The notes under the pieces were generated by a model. It was not told where the DNA came from. It did no database searches and was given only the letters and a program-made list of their open reading frames with translations. Shown here piece after piece: positions 1 through 5,906 of a stretch of DNA of 64,000 nucleotides (within the stretch, counting starts at the first letter, position 1; each line of letters begins with the position of its first letter). Source of the DNA: Sphingobacterium olei (lineage in GTDB: Bacteria > Bacteroidota > Bacteroidia > Sphingobacteriales > Sphingobacteriaceae); contig NZ_SUME01000006.1 of the NCBI RefSeq assembly GCF_005048855.1, forward strand, positions 1-64,000, written 5' to 3'. Both the position numbers and the translations under genes were made by a program.

Positions 1-107
1 TGAGCCAAGGCAAACTGACCCCGAGGAAAATCGGTGGTCGCCCCTGCTATTATCTGGCAGATCTCGACGAGATGATCAAAGAAAGTAAGCGAAGGGGGAG
101 GCTTTAA
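1..107 (+). CDS. C-terminal end of a helix-turn-helix (excisionase/HTH_17-like) protein, partial
   Basis: The reading frame is open from the window edge (codons in phase with base 3) and stops at TAA 105-107. The visible 34 residues contain GKLTPRKIGGRPCYYLADLD followed by a Lys/Arg-rich end. A basic turn, then Gly-Arg and a YY-x-x-x-D-(I/L) wing, is typical of the small helix-turn-helix proteins common in Bacteroidota mobile regions, which resemble excisionase or MerR-type DNA-binding domains. The start and the first helix lie outside the window. It ends only 3 bp before the 11-bp array, so the array could be a target of this protein, but that is inference. Function beyond DNA binding is unknown. 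Confidence 0.6.
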   Translation, partial: SQGKLTPRKIGGRPCYYLADLDEMIKESKRRGRL

Positions 108-110
108 AGC

Positions 111-292
111 TTCGACAGTTGTTCGGGGATTATTCGGGAGTTGTTCGACACGCCTTCGGGTGCTGTTCGACTCGTCTTCGAGACCGCTTCGAGACTCCTT
201 CGGCAGTTCTTCGGCTGCGCTTCGACTGTTGTTCGACTCGTAGCCGAAGAGCAGTCGAACACATGTCGAACACGAGTCGAAGCAGAGGCGAA
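111..292. repeat. Phase-locked 11-bp TTCG/CGAA array that reverses polarity
   Basis: TTCG occurs at 111, 122, 133, 144, 155, 166, 177, 188, 199, 210, 221 and 232, always 11 bp apart. From 245 the units read CGAA, at 245, 256, 267, 278 and 289, again 11 bp apart. The CpG inside each unit stays on one 11-bp grid from 113 to 289, giving 17 consecutive units, while the flanking TT (before) changes to AA (after) at about 243. The seven bases between cores vary. The spacing is close to one helical turn, so all cores face the same side of the DNA. Several short ORFs cross it but none looks like a protein. It could be a multi-site protein-binding platform or a structured RNA; I know of no named family. 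Confidence 0.9.
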
Positions 293-495
293 CAAGATAC
301 CTGTCTGTCCCGAATAAGTGGTAGATATCTGGCGGATTTACCCACAAAATGGGACAATGTGTTCCGAATCGTACCATGTTGTCCCGCTTTGTCCCATTCT
401 TTCATTTCAGGTGCGGTACACCGTAGTTTAGCCCTTGATATCAGCGATAAGCCTTGCATGCAAGCAACAGGTTTAACAAATTAACAACAGTCAAA
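293..495. other. Leader region before the DUF6266 gene with a 10-bp inverted repeat
   Basis: There is no convincing gene between the 11-bp array and the ATG at 496. AATGGGACAA at 348-357 is exactly complementary to TTGTCCCATT at 389-398, and a third TTGTCCC copy sits at 379-385. The repeat could form a stem with a 31-nt loop in the transcript or act as a protein site. No clear TAnnTTTG promoter box was found. A run of TTAACAA repeats lies just before the start codon. Confidence 0.5.
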
Positions 496-1137
496 ATGGC
501 TAGATTTTTAAAAGGAATCAACGGCGCCTATTCAGGTAAGGTAGGCAACGTAATCGGAAGCAGCTGGAGAAATGTAGACTATGTACGCTCCCTTTCGAAA
601 AGAAGTAACAAACCCGCGTCGGCGGATCAACTGGCACAGCGTGCGAAATTTGCACTTGGCGTAAGTTTTCTGTCACCGATCAAGGATCTGCTCAATCTGG
701 GCTATTCGGATGCCCTACAGGGCCGCTCAACCGGATACAATAAAGCGCTGCAGCATCTGCTGGCGAATGGTATCATGGGCGATTATCCAAACCAGACATT
801 GGATTATGAAGCGGTGGTAATCGCTAAAGGCGGACTATCGAACCTGATGGGGGTGAGCTGGCAGGAGACCGCACCGCGGGAAATATCCCTAAGCTGGACG
901 ACAGAAACAAACCGTTTCAACGCATTTTCGGACGATGTGGTGATCCTCTTAATGTACAACAAGGAAAAGTCCTTCTTCAGTATCCTGGAATCGGGTACAC
1001 GTGCAGACGGTTCGCTGGATCTGACCTTTCCGGAAGTGTATGCAGGGGATAATGTCGTGGGATGGGTATTCACAGGAAATCGAGATGGCGTGAAAACATC
1101 CGGTAGCTACTACCTAGGCGAAATCACTGTCAGTTAA
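496..1137 (+). CDS. DUF6266 family protein
   Basis: A 213-residue protein beginning MARFLKGINGAYSGKVGNVI, the N-terminal pattern (MAR-x-x-x-G-(I/L)-x-G-x-(F/Y)-SGKVG-x-(V/I)-(V/I)-GSSW) of DUF6266, a Bacteroidota family of unknown function. The start was placed at 496, because 14 upstream in-frame codons would not fit that pattern. No signal peptide or membrane segment is seen. The second half (from about residue 110) has alternating hydrophobic beta-type segments and may be an Ig-like or tail-fibre-like fold, which is a guess. It is the first gene of a repeat-rich cassette that continues with DUF5675 and two small hydrophobic proteins. Family assignment is fairly sure; function is not known. 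Confidence 0.75.
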   Translation: MARFLKGINGAYSGKVGNVIGSSWRNVDYVRSLSKRSNKPASADQLAQRAKFALGVSFLSPIKDLLNLGYSDALQGRSTGYNKALQHLLANGIMGDYPNQTLDYEAVVIAKGGLSNLMGVSWQETAPREISLSWTTETNRFNAFSDDVVILLMYNKEKSFFSILESGTRADGSLDLTFPEVYAGDNVVGWVFTGNRDGVKTSGSYYLGEITVS

Positions 1138-1138
1138 G

Positions 1139-1298
1139 TGACTGGTGATTGGTGACTAGTGACTAGGGGTTAGGTGGAAGGAGTTAGAGACTAGATCGTC
1201 CTAACTCCTAAAATCTAACTCCTAATGTCTAATATCTCACATCTAAAGTCTCACATCTCACATCTCAAATCTAATATCTAATATCTTATGTCTAACAC
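1139..1298. repeat. Degenerate 7-bp tandem repeats, two arms of opposite polarity
   Basis: From 1139 to 1194 eight consecutive heptamers follow forms such as TGACTAG, TGATTGG and GAGTTAG. After a 6-bp break (1195-1200), 14 heptamers run to 1298 in forms such as CTAACTC, CTAATAT and CTCACAT. The second arm is the reverse complement of the first in pattern (xxxxTAG becomes CTAxxxx; GAGTTAG and CTAACTC are exact complements), so the polarity flips at about 1198. The start codon of the DUF5675 gene lies inside one unit (CTTATGT, 1285-1291). It resembles the short tandemly repeated repetitive heptamers described in cyanobacteria. Confidence 0.85.
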
Positions 1299-1695
1299 AC
1301 ATACACTCTATCTCCGACGGAAATACGGAGAGAAGGGCACAAACGGAAACATCACCTTTAAGGGGGAACACATATGCCATACCATTGAACTACCGGATCG
1401 GGATAACCTGCGACGGTTGAGCTGTATCCCGGAGGGGCGGTACAAACTGGAGAAAAGGACGTACCCGAAGAACGGGGAGCAGATCGGTATCCCCAACGTA
1501 CTGGGGCGCGAAGCAATTTTGATCCATGCCGCTAATAATGCCGAGCGTGATCTGCGTGGCTGCATCGCCCCGGTTACGACGCTCACTGGGGAAGGTACAG
1601 GCGACGACAGCCGTAAGGCTTTGGATAAGCTGAAAGCACTGGTGTACAGCCTGTGGGATATGGAAGCAGAAGTGTTTTTAGTGATTAGGGGGTAA
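1288..1695 (+). CDS. DUF5675 family protein
   Basis: A 135-residue cytosolic-looking protein with no signal peptide. It has the DUF5675 features: an N-terminal beta-rich stretch, a (C)HTIELPDRDN block around residues 30-41, IPEGRY-x-L at about 47-52, and a central ILIHAANNA-x-(D/E)-x-x-GCI-P-(V/T) core at about 78-95. The IHxxN and GCI segments are the most conserved and may form an active site, though the reaction is not known to me. The family is often near phage-like or lysis-like genes. Its ATG is embedded in a heptamer array that also forms its leader, so initiation may depend on that A/T/C-rich leader and not on a Shine-Dalgarno sequence. Confidence 0.7.
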   Translation: MSNTHTLYLRRKYGEKGTNGNITFKGEHICHTIELPDRDNLRRLSCIPEGRYKLEKRTYPKNGEQIGIPNVLGREAILIHAANNAERDLRGCIAPVTTLTGEGTGDDSRKALDKLKALVYSLWDMEAEVFLVIRG

Positions 1696-1696
1696 G

Positions 1697-1782
1697 AATT
1701 GAGAATTAGGAATTACGAATTGAGAATTAGGGGGGATTAGTGATTGGTTACTGGTGACTGGTGATTGGGAGCTAGTGACTAG
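1697..1782. repeat. Degenerate 7-bp tandem repeats downstream of the DUF5675 gene
   Basis: Five units of the AATTAGG/AATTGAG type run from 1697 to 1731 immediately after the stop codon. A 2-bp phase slip follows, then seven units of the TGATTGG/TGACTAG type from 1734 to 1782. The second block has the same consensus as the first arm at 1139-1194 and the block at 7768-7802. Confidence 0.85.
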
Positions 1783-1794
1783 AACTGTTATTCT

Positions 1795-1883
1795 CGTCTT
1801 TGCGAGGAGCGTAGCGACGCGGCAATCTTTTGTCTTTTGCAAATAAGATCGCGTCACCCTCGTGCCTCAGGTTCGCGATGACG
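1795..1883. repeat. REP-like palindromic elements in inverted pair
   Basis: Unit A (1795-1829) starts CGTCTTTGCGAGGAGCG and ends GGCAATCTT. Unit B (1845-1883) is a diverged copy in the opposite orientation: its reverse complement starts CGTCATCGCGA and ends GCGATCTT. About 15 bp separate them. Elements of the type 'CGTCATTGCGA...GGCAATCT' are widespread as intergenic repeats in bacteria, and an inverted pair is a typical BIME-like arrangement. A second copy of unit A is at 7830-7864. Confidence 0.75.
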
Positions 1884-1893
1884 TTTTAACGGT

Positions 1894-1949
1894 CATACAT
1901 CTCAAATCTAATGTCTCAAATCTAATATCTCATGTCTCACATCTAAATG
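1894..1949. repeat. Degenerate 7-bp tandem repeats forming the leader of the next gene
   Basis: Eight consecutive heptamers (for example CTCAAAT, CTAATGT, CTCACAT) run without a slip. The last, CTAAATG at 1943-1949, supplies the ATG start codon of the following small gene. They have the same consensus as the right arm at 1201-1298, so two genes of this cassette share this kind of leader. Confidence 0.85.
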
Positions 1950-2261
1950 AAAAACATTATAAACAAAATCAGCCGGGCGGTACAGGTGGTACTGCTGGCT
2001 CCAATCAAATTGCCGGGAAAGGCATTGAATATTTTAAAATACATTGCTGTTGGGCTGGGTGTTATCGAATCGGTACTGGATAACGGGAAGCAGGGATCGG
2101 GAATCGGGGATCGGGAATCAGAAATCGGGGAGCAGGAAATGGGAATCGGGGATCGGGAGGATGGTGAAGAAAGCAAGGTCATCATCGGTTGTATTGATGA
2201 CGACGAACAAGCGGAGGGTAATGGAGAAAGAAAGGAGGGGAGCGATGAGGCCACTGAATAA
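1947..2261 (+). CDS. Small hydrophobic/acidic protein of the repeat cassette
   Basis: A 104-residue ORF. Residues 1-45 are basic and hydrophobic (KNIINKISRAVQVVLLAPIK, then ILKYIAVGLGVIESVL) and could form one membrane or amphipathic helix. Residues 47-74 are a repeat with a 7-residue period (GIGDRES, EIGEQEM, GIGDRED), created by a heptamer DNA array at 2094-2163. The C-terminus is acidic. No family is recognised. It is supported as a gene by its position between DUF5675 and the 58-residue protein, and by a 17-bp overlap with the latter, but the C-terminal half may be repeat expansion without function. Confidence 0.5.
   Translation: MKNIINKISRAVQVVLLAPIKLPGKALNILKYIAVGLGVIESVLDNGKQGSGIGDRESEIGEQEMGIGDREDGEESKVIIGCIDDDEQAEGNGERKEGSDEATE
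2094..2163. repeat. Intragenic 7-bp repeats (GGATCGG/GAATCGG type)
   Basis: Ten consecutive 7-bp units, mostly GGATCGG or GAATCGG with a few changes, lie inside the coding sequence of the small protein. Because 7 is not a multiple of 3, three units (21 bp) make one 7-residue protein repeat, which is what the translation shows. Confidence 0.8.
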
Positions 2262-2421
2262 TGTGCAGGCAGGTACACTTGGTGGTACGCTGTGCTCCAT
2301 CTGGAATAGCTTCGATTGGTCTAACATGCTCCATACCGCGCTGATGGCCGCGATCGGTGCTGCGGTCAGTTACTTAGTGAGTCGGCTCTTGGAAGGCAAG
2401 CGACGACGGCGGCGGTATTAA
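2245..2421 (+). CDS. 58-residue single-span membrane protein (holin-like in shape)
   Basis: The start at 2245 is chosen because ATG follows an AGGAGGGG stretch and because the encoded protein (MRPLNNVQAGTLGG to a RRRRRY end) is compact. It has one predicted membrane helix (about residues 28-48, LHTALMAAIGAAVSYLVSRL) followed by a strongly basic tail. An open frame continues upstream to 2044 but crosses the heptamer-containing gene and is not protein-like. It overlaps the previous gene by 17 bp. The size and layout resemble small phage holins or membrane-active peptides, but there is no direct family match. Truncated near-identical copies are at 7692-7758 and 7871-8063. A strong terminator follows. 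Confidence 0.55.
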   Translation: MRPLNNVQAGTLGGTLCSIWNSFDWSNMLHTALMAAIGAAVSYLVSRLLEGKRRRRRY

Positions 2422-2424
2422 AAC

Positions 2425-2456
2425 AAACTCCCGGGGCTTTGCGCCTCGGGAGTTTT
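2425..2456 (+). terminator. Rho-independent terminator of the repeat cassette
   Basis: AAACTCCCGGGG (2425-2436) pairs with CCTCGGGAGTTT (2444-2455), with one G-U pair and a 7-nt loop, and the stem ends in TTTT. It starts 3 bp after the stop of the 58-residue gene. The facing minus-strand gene ends at 2483, so the terminator may serve both directions. Confidence 0.85.
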
Positions 2457-2482
2457 ATACATTTTCTATTATCAACCTTAAT

Positions 2483-4177
2483 TTACTTTACTTCGATATA
2501 ATCATCCGATTGGATGATGTCGTCGTTAATTTCTATCGTTAGGCGTGCTTTCCCTTTTTGAAATCCGGAAGGAATTAGAAACTTAAAGCCATCGGCCGTT
2601 TTGTTAACGACATTGATATAATGTCCGCCAAGGGTGTAGGAAGAACCTGTATTTAAACCTCGTCCCGTAACGGTAATAACATCTCCTGGGTATGCTACCA
2701 ACGGGCTAACACTATTTATCATACTTTTCTCAACGAATACGGTAAATGGGCTTGTTGAGAAATGGCTATCCCAACTTTCGTGACGATAGCTTATCTTAAC
2801 TTCGTTTTTTCCACTTTTGAGATTGGGTACTTCAAAACTGATTTCGCCATTTTGTGCGATGATATTATAGATAGTGTGGCCTGCTATATGAACTTCATAG
2901 ATCTTGCCATTAATAAAACTACCTTTTATCTGTATTGTGTTGCCCACGTGAGCATTAACTTGACTCGGGCCGCTCAACTTGAGCTCCTTAACTTCTATTT
3001 TTTCGGTACTGACAATTCCATTGTAAAAAGGGCTAATAATTTCCACAGCGTGATGACCATCAGCTACTTGGGGAACTATTATATCTAGGTTATATGGAAA
3101 CGGATTTATTGGTTGTGTAAGCGGAGCACCACCGACTTTAAAGCTGGTGCTACCATAATTGAAAAACTTAGCGAATTCTAAACCTTGTAACCGTAGTTGG
3201 CTACCTGGATGTACAACTTTTTCATTGAATCGTATGTCATTCTTATTAGGGATAATTAGCCGGATCGGTTCGGGAAAAATGATCTCATCCCTGCCGTTGG
3301 AATATCCGATCTTTAAGTTGTTGCCCTTGAGACCCTCTATACTCGTTAACCGAAGCGGATTTTGGTACCTGATTTTTTGATCCCCGATGATAAGCATAAG
3401 ATCGGCCGGGATTTCGTACATACTAGGTAGGTTGTTGCCCTTTAACGGGATGGCATCAGATAAATATAACTGCGATATTTCTGGTGGATTGATAGAGGCT
3501 AATACTTTTACACGGCAAAGTGCGATCGTGCTGAATTCATTACCACCTTCTGTTGTACGCTTAGATAGATTGAAATTCAATATAGAACCATGTGGGATGT
3601 TTGTCTTTGGGACTACAAAAGACAGCGATTTTTTATCACTGCTCAATGTGAAAGGTGTCGTGGTGTTTGTATTCCAATCCGTAATGATGAACTTTTCGTC
3701 GATCCCTTCAAAATTACCTGTAATCGTAATCGTTTCTCCAGTCGTGGCGCTTAGATCATTTTGTGGATTAACTTGTACATTGTTCCACTTAAAGCTAACT
3801 AGCCCACTTCGGTAAAAGCTTTTTTCGGTCTGAACATAAAAGGAAACCATATAATTTTTGCCAATTTCGAACGGTACGGAGCGCGTGTAGTTGTAGCTGA
3901 TCTTTCCGATCTCAACTTTACCACCAATGGACACCTGCTCTTCTTTCACATTCGGAAACATTCCGGAGTACAAAATAATTCCATGTTCTTTAACTATCTC
4001 GTTATTTAACGATGTTATTCGGCAGGAGAGGCGCGCAGATTTCGCATCCAAGTGTTCGAGAATGGCTGCTTCGAGCACGATAGGCTTAGTTTCTTCTGCT
4101 TGCATGATATTTTCGACCTTGCGACACGAGGACAAGAGCACGCATATAGATGGGATGATATATAGTAAAATTCTCAT
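2483..4177 (-). CDS. IPT/TIG domain lipoprotein, third of three paralogues
   Basis: A 564-residue surface-type lipoprotein. The signal peptide ends with a lipobox at Cys18 (VLLSSC). The middle carries GYSNGRDEIIFPEP, a motif shared with the two upstream paralogues (GYVNGRDSVIFPDP and GYYNGRDTVIFPHK). The C-terminal 80 residues form an IPT/TIG Ig-like domain (SVSPLVAYPGDVITVTGRGL). The gene is last in a minus-strand operon: its ATG overlaps the stop codon of the preceding gene by one base (TAATG, 4175-4179), suggesting translational coupling. Such domains usually bind carbohydrate or protein ligands at the cell surface; the ligand is unknown. No enzyme motif is seen. Confidence 0.7.
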   Translation of the reverse strand: MRILLYIIPSICVLLSSCRKVENIMQAEETKPIVLEAAILEHLDAKSARLSCRITSLNNEIVKEHGIILYSGMFPNVKEEQVSIGGKVEIGKISYNYTRSVPFEIGKNYMVSFYVQTEKSFYRSGLVSFKWNNVQVNPQNDLSATTGETITITGNFEGIDEKFIITDWNTNTTTPFTLSSDKKSLSFVVPKTNIPHGSILNFNLSKRTTEGGNEFSTIALCRVKVLASINPPEISQLYLSDAIPLKGNNLPSMYEIPADLMLIIGDQKIRYQNPLRLTSIEGLKGNNLKIGYSNGRDEIIFPEPIRLIIPNKNDIRFNEKVVHPGSQLRLQGLEFAKFFNYGSTSFKVGGAPLTQPINPFPYNLDIIVPQVADGHHAVEIISPFYNGIVSTEKIEVKELKLSGPSQVNAHVGNTIQIKGSFINGKIYEVHIAGHTIYNIIAQNGEISFEVPNLKSGKNEVKISYRHESWDSHFSTSPFTVFVEKSMINSVSPLVAYPGDVITVTGRGLNTGSSYTLGGHYINVVNKTADGFKFLIPSGFQKGKARLTIEINDDIIQSDDYIEVK

Positions 4178-5901
4178 TAAAAAATTTCTAAATAGACTGG
4201 TGATATAATTAATTCGTTGTTGCTTAGTATGGAAAGTCGGGTGGTGCCACGCGGAATGTTGAAGGGGATGGCAAACCTTACTTCATCCGCACTTATAGCA
4301 TAGGGAATGATCTCTCTGTCGCCAATATAATAGCGTTGTGCGTGTTTAATACCCTTTCCGGTTAACGTGATTATTTCTCCGGTTGTACCTCGTATAGGCG
4401 AGACGCCATCAAAGGTGATCGGTAGCACGTCGATGATTTGGATTTTATCAGCATACCGCGTTTGATTACCACCGATATTGTAGCCAATTTTCCAGCTCGT
4501 ACGGCCCCCCAAAATAAAAGGAATCTCAACGGTAATCTCGTTGTTACTTGCTATGGCCCCCATCCGATAGTGTGGCATTTCTAACGGTTGTATGCCGTAT
4601 TCCACACCGTCGATAAAAGTTCCTTTGAACGTGATCTTATCTCCATAATGGAGCTTTTGGTTTGGAAGTACATGCCAATCGAATTCTTCTACTTCTAAAG
4701 AATATGGACTTTCTATTTCGCCCAGTCTATGGCTTAGTCCGATCTGGTAATTGCCGTTTGGAATATCGTCGATTCGGAATGAGGTAGGGTTACCCTGATT
4801 GTCGTCATAATATAATGCGTCATAAGGACCAATTTTTAGGATGGGCATGCCCGCGTTGATGAAATAATTAAACATCATATCGCGCTGTACAAGATGCAGT
4901 TGTGAAAAAGGGTGTGCTTTGCGCTGCCGAAGCTGTAACATCTCTGCTGGCGGAAGTAAAATAGTGACCGGATCCGGAAAGATGACAGAGTCACGGCCGT
5001 TGACGTATCCAATACGGAAGCTCGACCCTTCGAAATCACCAATATCTGAGATCTTAATTTCAGATCGATAAGGAACAACTTGATCACCGATAATTAAACG
5101 CAGACTGCCATCGTGATTGTAAATTTCATTATTGTTGATGCCGGTGAAAACTAAGCTCTCATAGTAGTAGTAACTCTTTCGTACAGGGGGCGATACTTTT
5201 CCTAAGAGCTTGATTCGTACGAGATTTTGACTAAAAAATCTGCTGCTCTCATAATGGACAAGTACGGCCTGAATATACTTATTGTGGGCGGTGTAATTGG
5301 CCGGTAGTGTAAAAGACAATGTGGTACGGCCATCATTCAGTTTGATCGGTAATTGCCGCGCATTGATATCGAGTATTTGTACCTTGTAACTCTCATCAAG
5401 CATGCTAAAATCTCCGCTTAATGTTACCGTCTCACCTGAGCTGTAAGGTAATGTTTCTACAATAGTTTTTAAGCCAGAATACGAAAACGAGTTCGTATAG
5501 CTTTTATAGTACCCCCTATTGGTTTTGATGTAAAAATAATACTCGTAATATAGCCCAAGTTCTAGTTTTTCTTTGGGTTTATAATCGTATGTTAAAAGAC
5601 CGATCGATGGGCTCTTACCGAGGCTGATTAATTGTTCCTGATGATTGTAACCCGACTTTTTGAACGAAAAGCCATAATCTACAATTTCCTCATCGTTAAG
5701 GTATTGGATGGTGACTTCCAGTTTAATCTGCTCTGAATTGATTACGTTGATCCCTTCAACAAAAAAGCTAATAGGAGTAACGTCTACGGTCGTCACAATG
5801 GTTTCTTCTTTACAGCCCTGAAAGATAGTGAGTAGGAATAGGCAGATTCCTATCGATGGTAACGGAAACCAAGATCTTATATATCGGAAAAAAATATTCA
5901 T
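4177..5901 (-). CDS. IPT/TIG domain lipoprotein, second of three paralogues
   Basis: A 574-residue lipoprotein with a longer signal peptide and lipobox Cys30 (IFQGC). It shares the layout of its neighbours: an N-terminal domain of about 100 residues, an Ig-like beta region, the GYVNGRDSVIFPDP motif, a further beta domain beginning near HPFSQL, and a C-terminal IPT/TIG domain (GVSPIRGTTGEIITLTGKGI). It follows the first paralogue by 5 bp and overlaps the next by 1 bp. Identity among the three looks low outside the shared motifs, so the duplication is old or the proteins diversify fast. Likely an outer-membrane binding protein; ligand unknown. Confidence 0.7.
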   Translation of the reverse strand: MNIFFRYIRSWFPLPSIGICLFLLTIFQGCKEETIVTTVDVTPISFFVEGINVINSEQIKLEVTIQYLNDEEIVDYGFSFKKSGYNHQEQLISLGKSPSIGLLTYDYKPKEKLELGLYYEYYFYIKTNRGYYKSYTNSFSYSGLKTIVETLPYSSGETVTLSGDFSMLDESYKVQILDINARQLPIKLNDGRTTLSFTLPANYTAHNKYIQAVLVHYESSRFFSQNLVRIKLLGKVSPPVRKSYYYYESLVFTGINNNEIYNHDGSLRLIIGDQVVPYRSEIKISDIGDFEGSSFRIGYVNGRDSVIFPDPVTILLPPAEMLQLRQRKAHPFSQLHLVQRDMMFNYFINAGMPILKIGPYDALYYDDNQGNPTSFRIDDIPNGNYQIGLSHRLGEIESPYSLEVEEFDWHVLPNQKLHYGDKITFKGTFIDGVEYGIQPLEMPHYRMGAIASNNEITVEIPFILGGRTSWKIGYNIGGNQTRYADKIQIIDVLPITFDGVSPIRGTTGEIITLTGKGIKHAQRYYIGDREIIPYAISADEVRFAIPFNIPRGTTRLSILSNNELIISPVYLEIF

Positions 5902-5906
5902 ATATT

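Noticed and set aside
104..484. Three overlapping ORFs on both strands across the 11-bp array
   Set aside because: They arise because an 11-bp period with few stop codons opens several frames; the translations are Ser/Arg-rich repeats without domain features.
1139..1298. CRISPR-like array
   Set aside because: The units are 7 bp and degenerate, with no spacer of constant length and no cas genes nearby.
2044..2244. Long N-terminal extension of the 58-residue protein
   Set aside because: It runs out of frame through the heptamer block of another gene; the ATG at 2245 has a better ribosome site and gives a coherent membrane peptide.
4875..5087. Short minus-strand ORF within the second IPT/TIG gene
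   Set aside because: It is a shadow frame of the lipoprotein gene, with no domain or start signal of its own.
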